DNA of 64,000 nt from Astrocystis sublimbata (taxonomy: Eukaryota > Ascomycota > Sordariomycetes > Xylariales > Xylariaceae). Under the pieces are notes generated by a model, which saw only the letters and a program-made list of their open reading frames with translations, was not told the origin of the DNA and searched no databases. A program made the position numbers and the translations under genes. Of the stretch, positions 25,825 through 37,141 are shown in pieces; position 1 is the first letter of the stretch, and each line of letters starts with the position of its first letter. Location: contig JAJNNY010000018.1 of NCBI GenBank assembly GCA_022453515.1, positions 248,001 to 312,000 of the forward strand, written 5' to 3'.

Positions 25825-28308
25825 ATGTCGTTACGCGTAGGTGACGATGGTGGACGTGGGCGCTCGCGGTCTCCTGCAGCACGCGACCGTGACCGGCAAG
25901 CATTTCCACAGTCGCCTTCTGTCCACGACACCGTTCGCATGCCCTCTCCCCCGGCTGGCTTCAGCTACGACTATAACCGCAATGGCCAGCGGGACTCGTA
26001 CCACATCGCTTCTCCGACCCAAGAGTCTCGGTACTACAGTCGCAGCCATGAGGGTATCGACATGCCCATCATGCCCGACTTCGACTCACGGTATTCCGGC
26101 AGCGCCGCCAACGAACCTCGCAAATCCAAAGGCGACGTGAACGTGGTAGAAGCGGTGCAGAACACCATCCGACGCGGTGCTGACGCCTTCCTGCCTTCCA
26201 AATACGCGTCCGCGTCGCAAACGAGCGGCCACGGTCGCGAGGACAAAACCCGCAAGAAGGCAAAGGAAGAAGACGATCTGGCCTACGGAAGCGTCCCAGC
26301 GTTGGCCAAGCCAACCGCCAACAAATACGAGCCACCACAACAGCCACCGTCGCAGAACTACGCCATGCCAGGGCAATGGGTTTACGACAAGCCTGACGAC
26401 AAGCTGACATACTCGAGTGCGAACTCCAACGCCAACGCCCCCCATCGCAACTCCTACACCGCAGACCCTCGATCTTCGGGGCCTAATGTCCTCAGTGTTA
26501 ACCAGCCCGCAAGCTATGGGCGCAGAGACCACTCACCCAACCCCCCAAGCGGGCGCATGTCCACCCTCAGCGTCAGCACCGGCCTCGGGTCGCTTCACTA
26601 CAGCAGCGGTGCCGCGCCGCCCGCGTCTCCCCTTCTCGAGTCGTACCACGGAACGTACCAGCAGTCGTCGCCGATGCCGTCGCCTCTGCTCCTGCCTTCC
26701 CGCAGCCCCAGAGGAAGCGGCCTTGACTTCATCGAGCCGCTCTCACCCGGCTTCTCTGACGGAGATGAGAAGAAGACGCGACGACGCGCGCGATTCCACC
26801 ACCCCGAAGAGGACGCCGAGCGGCTGTCGCAGGCCCTCAAGGGCGACCATCGCGCTCCCAAGACGGACACCCTGATCGAGATCCTGCCCGGGCTGACGCA
26901 CGAGCAGATGATGGAGCTGCGATCGCAGTACAAAAAGCTCGTCAAGATCGGCCCCGACAAGCGCGGCGTCAACATCGCCAAGCACATCCGGCTGCGCCTC
27001 AAAGACGAGGACCCCGTGCTCATGAAGGCGTGCTACGCCACGGCGCTGGGGCAGTGGGAGTCGGACGCCTACTGGGCCAACTTCTGGTACCAGGGCGACA
27101 AGACGCGGCGCGAGCTGCTGATCGAGAGTCTCATGGGGCGCACCAACGAGGAGATCCGCAACGTCAAGGAGGCCTTCTCGGACAAGAAGTACAAGGACTC
27201 GCTGGTGCAGTGCATGAAGATGGAGCTGAAGGAGGACAAGTTCAAGAAGGCCGTCTTGATGGCCCTGGACGAGCGACGCATGGAGGAGTACGATGGTTAC
27301 GGACGCCCCTTGCCTATCGATCCCAGACTGGTCCAGGACGACGTCGAGGTTCTGTATAGCGCGGTCCGTGCCGAGAAGGGTGGCGAGACGGCCATGATCC
27401 AAGTTGTGCTGCTCCGCAGCGACGCGCACCTGCGCGAGGTACTCCGAGCGTACGAGAAAGTGTGCCACAGCAACTTCGCACGAGATGCGCTCAAGAAGAG
27501 CGGTAACCTAGTGGTAAGTCTTAATTTTATTCCCTAACTTCTCGAGGTCCATTCATATCACAGGCTCTTTTTCTTCTTCTTTTGATCGAGGTGCTTTGGC
27601 CGGCACACACAAAGCTATTATTTGGCGACTAACAATCACGTTCTCGAACGACAGGGCGAGCTCCTAGCGCACATCCTCAACGGAATCATCAACAAGCCCG
27701 TGCGCGACGCCCTCCTGCTGCACCACGCGCTCACGGCCTCCAAGAAGGACGGCCTGCGTCGCGAGCTGCTCATCAGCCGCCTGGTGCGCTTCCACTGGGA
27801 CAGGCGACATCTCTCGGACGTCAAGAAGGCGTATCGCGAGCGGTACCACGAGGACCTCTCCAGCGCCGTGCGCGACGGCACGAGCGGCCAGTGGGGGCTC
27901 TTCTGCGAGCAGCTCGTCGTCACCCGCATGCCCGACGAGGTGAAGCAGTTCAACGTCGAGACGATCCCGGATGTTGCGCGGCCCCGCGAGCACGACGATC
28001 GGGTCCGCGAGAGGGAGAGAGAGATGGATCGCGAGCGAGAGAAGGAAGAGAGGCGCAGGGAGAAGGAGAGGGAGATGGATCGCGAGAGAGAGAAGGAGGA
28101 GAGACGCAGGGAGAAGGAGAAGGAGAAAGAGCGAGAAAGGGAGCGGGAGTGGGAACGGGAACGAGAGAGGGAAAGGGAGAAGGATAGGGGACGACATCAT
28201 CGCCATAAGAGCAGCACTGGTGGAACCGAACTGTTGATGGTCAGAGATTCGAAGCATAGGGATCACAGCCGGAGCCGAGAGCGCAGCCGGAGTAGACGAC
28301 GGGATTAG
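25825..28308 (+). CDS. Fungal annexin with long N-terminal arm and charged RS-like tail
   Basis: Two exons (25825-27513 and 27655-28308; intron 141 bp with GACTAAC branch) encode 780 residues. Residues 1-345 are a disordered Pro/Ser/Tyr/Asn-rich arm. Annexin repeats occupy about 346-690: TDTLIEILPGLTHEQM starts the first, GRTNEEIRNVKEAF marks the second, and the fourth begins GELLAHILNGI across the splice. Annexins bind acidic membrane phospholipids through calcium. Here the usual GxGT calcium loops are not evident (YQGDKTRRELL replaces one), so calcium binding may be weak. The C-terminal 90 residues are almost only Arg, Glu, Lys and Asp, with two 17-residue tandem units, then HRHK and alternating Arg-Ser (SRSRERSRSRRRD). 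The tail is much longer than in a typical annexin. It runs convergent to carB, with 324 bp between stops. Confidence 0.9.
28021..28122 (+). repeat. Two 51-bp tandem units inside annexin tail
   Basis: Units 28021-28071 and 28072-28122 each encode the 17-residue block EMDREREKEERRREKE plus Arg or Lys. They are in frame and differ at a few mostly silent bases, so the duplication kept the reading frame. Confidence 0.92.
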
Positions 28309-28632
28309 CTAATTTCTTTTTCATACGTTATATTCAGCAAGGCTACGGTCATGACGATCGACGAGCGCCTTTTGACGAGACTATATTAAATACGATTATA
28401 CACCTACCAAGCTGAGGAGTACAGGCTGCAATGAGAGTCTTGGATGGTAGATCAAGAAGTTGGATGGATGCTAACGTGAGAGCTAGAAACCCTGCCAGTT
28501 TAAATCGTGACCCAGAGACTACATATAGGATACTAGATACCGTCTTTGAAACAAGATATACACGTGGCTATATACAAGATGTGTGTGCTTGGTCCAACCG
28601 CCATGAAACGCCCAAATCCAACGCAATACATG
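28309..28632. other. Convergent 3' spacer between annexin and carB
   Basis: Only 324 bp separate the annexin stop (plus strand) and the carB stop (minus strand). The transcripts probably end within it or overlap. No other feature seen. Confidence 0.6.
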
Positions 28633-30516
28633 CTAATAAGACGACGATCTGTGTGACGCATTGATCGCCCTATTGCTCGTAATTGAGATCCGTCGACCCG
28701 AGAGAGGGTCATAAACCTGAGCCAGGAGGAAGTACATCAGTACCCCAAGCACCATAGTCGTGATAGCCAAGGAAACTGGCCCTAAGATAGGTCGGCGTAT
28801 CTTATCCAGCTTCCCTGTCGACGAGGTCTGCGGCATGCCCTGGTCGCGCAACTTGTTAGGCGCGCCCCTCCATGGCACAGCTATGCGCAAGTCGTCGAGG
28901 ATCTGCTCGGAGGTGATTTTGGCGCCGGCGAGGACGATGGGCACGCCGGTGCCGGGATGCGTGCTGGCGCCGACAAAGTACGTCTTCTCGAAGCCCTCGG
29001 CCCGCGTCCGCGGCCGGAAGGCCAGCACGTTCATGAAGCTGTGGCTCAGCCCCAGGATGGACCCCTTGTCGAGGTTGAACTTGGCCTCCCACGTGAAGGG
29101 GTCGTTGACAATCTCGTGCGTGATGGCCGACTCGAGGTACGTGCAGCCCGTCCGCGCCATGACCGTGTCCAGCACCGCCCGCCGCGCCCGCGTCTTGAGC
29201 GCCTCCCAGTCTTGCTCCCGCGAAAGCCCGCCCTCGCCCTCGCCGGCAGCCGGCGTGCCGAAGCCCTTGGAGCTCAGCAGATGCCCCACGGGCACGAGCG
29301 CAATGACGGAGTCGCGCCCTTCGGGAGCGGCGCTGGGGTCGATGCGGCTGGGCACGTTGACGTAGAAGCTGGGCTCGTCGGGCAGGGTCTGGCGGTCGAA
29401 GATGGCGTCGAAGGACTCGCGGTACTCGTCGGCCAGGAAGATGTTGTGGGTCTGCAGCTCGGGCACCTTGCGGTCCACGGACCAGTAGAACGAGATGGAG
29501 CTGCACGAGCCGTCTTTCTGGCGCAGCGACTTGCTGTACCGCGCCGTCTGCGGCCGCGTCTGGGGGAAGAGGTTGCTGTAGGCGTACGTCAGGTCCGCGT
29601 TGACGACCACGATGTCGGCTTCTAGCACCTCGCCGCTCTCAAGCTCCACGCCGCGCGCCGTCTTGCCGTCCGGGTGCAGCAGGACCTGCTTCACGGGGGT
29701 GTCGAGGCGGTACTCGACGCCGAATCTCTCGCCCACGCCCTGGAGCTTGGCCAGCACCGTCTGGAAGCCGCCGCGGGGGTACCAGATGCCCTCGGCCAGT
29801 TCGGTGTACTGGAGCAGCGAGTAGGTGGCGGGGGCGTCGAAGGGGCTCATGCCCATGTACATGGTGGCGAAGGTGAAGACCCTCCGCAGCCGCTCGGACC
29901 AGAAGTAGCGGCTCGCGCGTATCCAGATGGTGTGCAGCGGGTGCAGCTTCAGGCCGGCCCAGACGAAGTGCGGCGTCGCGAGCTGCCAGAAGGCCGTGAA
30001 GTTGCGGCTCAGCACCTTGGCGACGCTGAGCTCGTAGTGCGTGTGCGCCTCCTGCAGCCAGCTCAGGTAGCGGACGAAGCCGTCCTTGCCCTCCCAGCGC
30101 TCGATCTGCGTCTTCATGCGCGCGAGGTCCGTCGTCAGCTCGAAGTTCTCGCCGTCCGCGAACCACACGTTGTAGTTGGTCGGGCATTGCAGCAGCTCGA
30201 CCCCTTCTGCCTCCAAGCTCGTGTCGAGGTCGAAGAAGGCTTGCTGGAAGAGCTTGGGCAGCAAGAGGAGCGAGGGGCCCTGGTCGAACCGGTGGCCGTC
30301 TTGTCTTATCAGACTGCAGCGGCCACCTGTGAAGGAGTTCTTCTCTAAGACCGTGACGGAGAGACCGGCTTTGGCGAGTCTTGCTGCGGTTGCGATACCG
30401 CCAGCGCCAGCGCCTGTGTTTTTGGTGATCAGCAGACTTACACATCGTCACCACCAACAAGGAACGGACGGGTGCTTACCGATCACTATTACTTTCTTCC
30501 TCTGTACCTTTTCCAT
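28633..30516 (-). CDS. carB: Phytoene desaturase (carotenoid biosynthesis)
   Basis: Membrane-associated FAD enzyme that introduces double bonds into phytoene to give lycopene or further desaturated products; orthologue of Neurospora al-1 and Fusarium carB. Two exons: a 37-bp first exon (30516-30480) and 30413-28633, with a 66-bp intron, making 605 residues. The join restores the dinucleotide-binding motif at the N-terminus, VIVIG/AGAGGIATAARLA (Gly13, Gly15, Gly18). Other signatures are HRFDQGPSLLLLP, the long central phytoene-desaturase block with FATMYMGMSPFDAPA, and the C-terminal VGASTHPGTGVPIVLAGAK. A hydrophobic tail helix (LAITTMVLGVLMYFLLAQV) near the end would anchor it. carRA lies 1.15 kb upstream on the same strand and makes its substrate. 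Very GC-rich codons produce long false frames on the opposite strand. Confidence 0.96.
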
Positions 30517-31667
30517 ATTTTATTAATTAATACACTAATTTGCAGCTGGATGGAGCTTCACACATGCAAATGGTGAATTGTATTCTTGAATGTTCAACAC
30601 CAAAGTAATTAGTGTAACAAAAGTCAATGCCCTCCAGAGAACCCCGTACGAACGAAGGTCAAGGTCCGACAGAAAGCCGCGTTCGTCCGAATCCAGATCA
30701 TTTTCTGCCATTAATAATGCGTAGCGTTTGGTTATGAGTATATGACGCTCACTTATCAGCCCTTGTCGCTTCGCCCACGAAGGGTCTGAGCCGTGTTACT
30801 TGGTGTTAGTGTGTCAGAGCAGATGCTACCGATTCCCGAGCCGACTAGGCCAGGCTATGATCGACCATGGCGCCGAGGATCCCCCTCAACGTGCCACGGA
30901 CTTTCTGAGAGGCCGCAGCTAATGCAGTCATTATCTTAGCAGACATTCTAAGCAAGGCACATGGTGTGGTGGGATAGGTGTTTTTTTGTTAGTCCAGAGG
31001 CTTGCTCGGCTTGGTCTCGACTGTAAGTGGCAGGCGAGGCAGGAGTGGTACTATTCTCGAGCCCATCTCGCAGCTCCATGTACCTGCAGATGGACTATGT
31101 AAGTCGGGTACCTTAGTGGTTGCGCTAAGACAAAAGATCGAATTGTCCGAGTCCGAATTTGATGATTCATCATCGCATTTCGTGCCAATGACGATCTCTC
31201 CAGATCCCCACCACGGATAGATATCGAGGGAATCGCTGTGACAATCGACCATTTTATCCATTAGCACGTGCATGCGAACTATACCAACTCGTAGTCCGAG
31301 GTCCCTGGCTGGCCCTTAGCGTCTCCAGTTGCACCCTCTTGTTTCCACTCCCTTATGCCTCAGGTTCGCTTAGCTCCTGGATTCGGCATCTTTGTTACCC
31401 CGCGGGTGTCACATGGAAACAACTACTGCAAAGCACGTTTACTTGATGAAACCGCGACATAGCAACCCCGAAACTAGTATACCGCATATGGGATTCATCT
31501 TCAACGAGTAGCTCATTGGGGCTCAAAATTAAAAAGTATGGTATTCAATTAGACCTCATCAATTCGATGGGCATGTAAATGATCTATATACCCTAGGCTA
31601 GATTACAAACGACGAGGGCTTTCGAGCACGGCACGACCAATGCGGCTTCTAGTATTTTTGGATATTT
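30517..31667 (-). promoter_or_regulatory. carB upstream region with GATCGA light-element candidates
   Basis: The 1.15 kb between the carRA stop and the carB start holds no gene. GATCGA, a core reported for White Collar binding in Neurospora, occurs at 30859-30864 (about 340 bp from the ATG) and 31136-31141. About half a copy is expected by chance in this length, so two is suggestive only. It probably also holds the carRA 3' end. Confidence 0.4.
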
Positions 31668-33580
31668 TTACGATGTCGACAGAGTTTTCCAAGCAACCCA
31701 CAAACGCCTGGAGCGAGGAACAGTCGCTCGCCCCGTTTTCGTCTTCGACGGGACGCCCGTCTTCTCGCGAAGAACACGGCCAATCTCCATGTAACTCTCG
31801 ACCGCCACTATGAGAGGGCCTCGGATCTCGTTAGGTAACAAGTCCATCGTAGGCCGTGACTGGTCGTATTTCCGGAACGCGAGGTCGAGCAGTTTCTGCC
31901 TGAGAACCTCGGCCTTGGGTTGTCTGGGATCGTTTAGAAGATCCTGCGGGGTCAACCCTTCCTCTTTCAGCCAATCCGTAGGCAGGTAGACACGTCCCAT
32001 CTCAGCGTCGACTTGGATGTCGCGCGCAATGTTGACGTACTGGAGCGCATGGCCCATGGTAATGGCAGCTTGGATGAGGTTCGCTTCTTGCTGCGCAGGT
32101 AATCTTCTTGAGCTGTGGTGGAACACCAGCCAGAGACATAGCTCGCCCACAGTACTTGCGACCCTTTGCGCGTAAGTTTGAATGCAGGACTCGTCTTTGA
32201 TCGGGAATTCGGAATGCGCGAAGTCGAGATCCATTCCGAATCCGTCCATGAGCTCGTAAAGCGGTCCGCTCGGGAGCAGCCTAGTGGGTAGAAACTCTAA
32301 CGCTGACTGAGCGTTCGTGGGGAAGTTCGTCTCGATATAGTCAGCAACATCGACTGCAGAGTGCGACTCCTTGCCGCCCGCAGGGTTGTAGACTCTGTCG
32401 AGGTATCCAGTGAGCTTTTGTATCCATCCGAGCGCTTCGGTTTCGGTGCTGGAGTCATCCACAAGGTCGTCTGCAACTCGACAGAAAGAGTATCTGACAT
32501 CAAACTATTAGCTTTCTGTAAAAGGTGATTTGGAGTATAACTCTCACAGTAATATTAAGTCGATGCGAACGCGGCCGGGAAATACAGCGCTAGCGAGGTA
32601 GAAACTCCTGCTTTTCCTCTGCAACGTGCTGACAGCTTCCCTTATGCCTCTGATACGCTTCATGTTGTACTTGGCAGGATTGGTGAGAATGGCCCTGACA
32701 AGCAAAGTTGGCGAGAGTCCCTCCGAGCTTGCAGGGAACATCTCCGGGAATGTGTCGAGAACTGCCATGCCCCTGTCAAAGGCTACCAGTCCAAAGACAA
32801 TCAAGGCATTGGTTGACAGGAAGAAGACAGCCTCCTCGATCTCAAGATCTCCCCACAGACACCAACCGAGCTTGGTTCCTGACTCGATGGCCCATGTTCC
32901 CCGACCGAGGGCGAGCTCGTCCACAATCCATAGGTACAGCGTAGGTACACATATCGGGATTGCTATGCAAGCTAACGGGAGTTTGAGCAAGAAAAGGCCG
33001 GAAAAGGTCCAGGTGAGCAGAACAAATGGGCCAGCCCATATCAAGATGAGACCAAGGTAAGTTCCCTCTCCTCCCTTGGCGACGAGAAGGGCACCTGTGA
33101 GAACGACCAGAGACAGCAAAATCTGACCTAGACTCCGTGTACGTCGAGCTTTGGGGGTTGAGTCTTCATTGTTGGTAAGGAACTGAGCATGTAGTATCGG
33201 CTTGTTAAATAGTATATAGAGCAGTGTCGTGATGTATGTTTGTATGATGAAGAAGAACAACTCTTCTGCTGGTATACCGAACAATCGTGGTCCAATGATG
33301 GCGTCTGGGGGGTATGTCCAGACGCCGTGTCTTATTAAGTATGAGTCCCATGGTAATGTAGCAAAGAATGCTACTGAGATTAATACCAAGGTCTTGTATA
33401 AGTCAACTCGCGTGAGGAGTGGCTTCAGGATTGCTGTCAAGACCACGGCCAGTGGAATGGTGTATATGAGGTGTCTAGGAGCAGCAAAACGTTAGCGGAG
33501 AAGCCCATCATCACCAGCACAGCTTACAGCTGGTGACCATGTCTAGGACTAGCTTACACAAAGGCATATTCATAGGCCAT
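31668..33580 (-). CDS. carRA: Bifunctional lycopene cyclase / phytoene synthase
   Basis: Orthologue of Neurospora al-2 and Fusarium carRA. Three exons: a 23-bp first exon (33580-33558), 33474-32548 and 32493-31668; introns are 83 and 54 bp; 591 residues, the expected family size. The N-terminal half is the membrane-embedded cyclase: after MAYEYAFVHLIYTIPLA come PWDSYLIRHGVWTYPPD, PAEELFFFIIQTYIT and DLEIEEAVFFLSTNAL. The C-terminal half is a trans-isoprenyl synthase that condenses two geranylgeranyl diphosphates to phytoene. Its first Asp-rich motif, RVADDLVDD, is created by the second splice, and the second is NIARDIQVDAEMGRVYLP. All catalytic motifs look intact. It shares strand with carB downstream. 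Confidence 0.97.
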
Positions 33581-35642
33581 TGCAGGGGAAATTAGGTGTC
33601 CTAGGAATATGACGGGACTCTGTAACTGCAACAGGGAGGGCGAGGGTCTCGGCTACGCTTCACCTCTGGTCGAACTGTTGAGCAGCGTGTAAGGTATATT
33701 AAGGTTTGGGATGCGCATGATGATACCGATGCGGTTCGACTTGGTTTTGGTCGCGGATCGCCCGAGAAAGCCGAGCGGTCATTTTCGGCATGGGTTTCAC
33801 CACCCAGCCCGAGGGCACAATTCCTCAATCCGATAGTCATGATGGGCTCAAAAAAGAGTTGATGAGATCATAGACTATGCGCACGAACGCCGAAAGGGGT
33901 GGGTTCTGGAACACCTTTGATCCACCAATTCATCCGCCGGGCACACTATGCCTCCTCGGGGTAGCCTGGTCTTGAGTGAGCGGGACGTCCTTCAGCTGTG
34001 GTAGCACTAGCCACCCCCTAGTTTTCCTGCTGTCTGCGTAGGCGCGGAATCTCGCGATAGCTTCAATTGCTGATTAGCTATCTGCCATTGATTGGTATTG
34101 TGGAAGCAGCATTCGTGAGAAGTGATCTGTCTTCCTCATACTATTTCCGCAGTAGCTTTTGGCGATGTCGAAAAAAAAAAGCTTTTTTTTTTTTTTTTTC
34201 AGTGACGTATACCAAGACAGTAGAGAATATCTATACTTGGTCTGCTACACCCATTGTAATATCTACCGTTGGTATGGTCATGGAATGGTACTTGACGAGT
34301 GGTAGATATGGCGCGAAATGCAACCATCTAAGTCTTAGTCCCACCGGTGAGATCGTACCCCAAAAAAGATGAGCGACTAGGGTATAGACCCACTTTGGGG
34401 CTAGTGGGACATCGCCATTTTGGCGCCAGACAAGGTTGAGATGCTGGAATGTAGAACTAGTACGAACTGTTGGTGTATTCCACTCTCGTGACCGAGGCAT
34501 CGAGGTACGTTACCTATTTGCAATATGGGCTAGTTTGCACAAGTACTCATGTACGACCCATGCTTAACAATGGGTTTTTTTCTTTAATTAAGAAAGAGGG
34601 GGAAAGGAATACAACGTGTGCAAGTATGTAATGTTGTGCTCAAACATGCTGAATTCAATAACCTGTCTGTTCGTGAGCGCTTCTCGTCTGGTGTGAATTA
34701 AGTCAGCTGAGAAAAGATTATATTACATACCTGGATGCTTGGATAATTACCTAGGTGCTCAACACATGACACGCCTTACGATGTTACCAAGGCATTCGGT
34801 TGCAATCGGCAATGTTTTGTTCGTGACATTGAGGGATTTGGGCCTAGGAGAATACAAATGCCATGTGCGTACGAACACGCTCAAATCTCGGATTTGAGGC
34901 TATCTACAAGACGTTAATTGATACGCTTGAGATCCGTTGGTATCGCATTACCATATTTGCTTAGAAACTCTAACATGAGTAATTGTTGAAATTGCTACCC
35001 AGAGACTCTAGAAGATGCACCTCTACAGCTTGCTACCAGTCAGTGTCTATACTACACTTCAAAGTTTCAATCCTAGTGCGGCGGAGCTTATAGATGCGAC
35101 AGCCATGTTGCTTGGGCGGGCATTATTCACACGCACATTTGCGCATTACAGTCCATTTCTGGAATTCCGGGACACTGACTCCCGGCGAAAATTACATATC
35201 TGAAGGCGATACTCCTCATTATCTAGGTGGCTGGTTGTCCTGCCCAAGGAATGGCTTTCAAAGGGTCCCAACTTCTGCCCAGGCTCAATGACGATGAACA
35301 TGGAGACACTGGCGAGACTGGCTCAACCGATGCTTGGCTCCATTGCGTCGTATTGGCACGAGAATTGTGGACGGTCAAGATGCGCCAATCAAGATGGTTT
35401 TCGTGTGACCAGCTCGGGTTGGTGCGGGAAACACATTGAAATGGTTATGTAGACTCAGAGGCTCTCGCTCTTTTCCCTCTCTTTTGCTTCATTTTGGCTT
35501 CAATGCAGATCCAGATTCGAACATCAGGAAACTTTCATCAGCCTCTACACTAGTTATATGCATTCGCGGGAGCCGATATCACATATGCTAAATCCAAAAT
35601 CTACATAAGGGCGACGTGCAGCTGATCTTTGGGCCCAACGTC
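33581..35642. other. carRA upstream region, no gene; no carX or carO seen
   Basis: About 2 kb. In Fusarium the cleavage dioxygenase carX and the opsin carO flank the carotenoid pair; I see no trace of either here. An A10-GC-T17 tract lies at 34171-34199. It should contain the promoters of carRA (leftward) and the dehydrogenase gene (rightward). Confidence 0.5.
34171..34199 (+). repeat. A10-GC-T17 tract
   Basis: Ten A, then GC, then seventeen T. The A and T arms are complementary, so the tract can fold back with almost no loop. The exact lengths may be inexact in an assembly. Confidence 0.9.
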
Positions 35643-36606
35643 ATGACGTCGACAGCTGCGTTCAACTTACCAGGCGTGGCTCTCATTACGGGAGCGGCAG
35701 GAACAGGTGCGAAATATGTCCTAAAGACGAGATGCTCGAAATTTGTTCTAACTGAATCCATGGCAGGCATTGGCGCAGCGGTGGCAAAGGCGTTTGCGCA
35801 TTGCGGATGTTCTAGGCTCGCCATTACGGACATCAAGTCTCTTTCCTCTACAAGAGATGCGCTACTAAAAATCAACCCTGGCATTCAGATTCTGTCTCGC
35901 GAAGGTGATGTTTCGGATGAGTCGTTTGTAGATTCATTGATGGCGGATGTAAAAAGTACCTTCAACCGATTAGACTACGCAGTCAATTGTGCCGGGATCT
36001 TAGGGCCTCCCCAACGCTCTCACGAAACGCCACCGTCCGCATATGATCGAGTAATGGACACAAACTTGAAGGGAACATGGTTGATATCACGAGCTGCATT
36101 GGGCATCATGATAGCGCAAGAGCCGACGGATCACGCTGGACAACGAGGGGCAATTGTGAACATCGCTAGTCAACTTGGTATCGTGGGACGACCAGCAGCA
36201 GGTATTATCAGACGCAACTCCTTTGATGATGATCTCAGCTAATCGAGGAAAAGCGCCCTATTGCGCGTCCAAAGCAGCCATAATCAACTTGACCCGGTCT
36301 GACGCGATCGACTACTCAGGCGACGGGATCAGAATCAATTGCGTTTGTCCTGGGGTCATTGAGACACCAATGTCCGCAGGTATGTCCTCGGCAGAAGAGT
36401 TGAAGGCCACGGTTGATGTTGCACCCATGAAGAGAATCGGAAAGCCTAGCGAAGTCGCCGACGCTGTACTATTCCTCTGCTCAAGCCAATCATCTTTCGG
36501 TATGTTTCATTGTCTGCCTTGTGCCATCTCACTTCTCGGAAGTATTGACGATCTTGCAGTTCAGGGCCACGCTTTGGTAGTTGATGGTGGATATACTATT
36601 CATTGA
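35643..36606 (+). CDS. Classical short-chain dehydrogenase/reductase
   Basis: NAD(P)-dependent Rossmann-fold oxidoreductase; substrate unknown. Four exons: 35643-35706, 35767-36201, 36254-36499 and 36560-36606, 263 residues. The first splice rebuilds the cofactor motif TGAAGTGIG (residues 16-24). Further motifs are NCAGILG, the catalytic Ser156 in VNIAS, and Tyr169/Lys173 in YCASK. For intron two I chose the acceptor at 36252-36253 over the one at 36246-36247: it gives RPAAAPYCASK and the usual 13-residue Ser-Tyr spacing, and leaves normal room after the GCTAATC branch. The end, GHALVVDGGYTIH, is typical of the family. The next gene, a NodB deacetylase, is on the same strand 535 bp away; joint function is only possible. 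Confidence 0.9.
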
Positions 36607-37141
36607 GCATTTCAAGGTAGTCGTAGTTTTGACGTACAGTTGCCCAAATACTAGAGTTGGGCTTGCAAGTTTACGTTGGTAAAACCCGACTCTCCAACAT
36701 TGTCTGAACAGTCAGTTGGTCCTCCAATACTTAGTCTGCACTCCCAAAAGAAACATAGGGTGCTATTTCATGACACCAAAGCCCATTGGTATTACTTATC
36801 TCTCATCAGGCCGCTTTATCTTGACTTAATCGGATGTGACATCGCCCATTGGCTCGAAGCTAGCCGTGCCTATAAGCACATGCATGCAGCTCTCTGATGT
36901 GTATACCGACATTGTATAGTGCCATTTTTCTATAGCCGATGCTATTCGCATGCGACCGATTGACAACTATTAGATACAAGACCAGGACTGGAAAGAGGTC
37001 CATTCTGCCCATCTACTCCAAGCTTGAATGTTAAGCTAGTCAACCCCGCAACCCCGCCCCTGCCTGTTAACATTAGATTTATTCTACAATTTGGTGAGCT
37101 GTTACGTCAAGGTAGCCTTAGCTTATTGTCTTTTTTTCACG
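36607..37141. other. Spacer between dehydrogenase and deacetylase genes
   Basis: Holds the 3' end of the dehydrogenase gene and the promoter of the deacetylase gene. A pyrimidine-rich TTTTTTT stretch lies just before the deacetylase ATG. No gene seen. Confidence 0.5.

Noticed and set aside
26086..27468. Opposite-strand and alternate frames over the annexin gene (up to 241 codons)
   Set aside because: Shadow frames of a high-GC coding region. The annexin frame has conserved repeats and a proper intron.
28856..30348. Long open frames of 200-270 codons on both strands overlapping carB
   Set aside because: They are by-products of the very GC-rich third positions of carB. Their translations are Arg/Ala/Gly/His-rich without domains, while the carB frame carries all family motifs.
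34171..34199. A10-GC-T17 as a possible terminator hairpin
   Set aside because: No gene ends nearby in either direction and such hairpins do not terminate RNA polymerase II. Listed only as a repeat.
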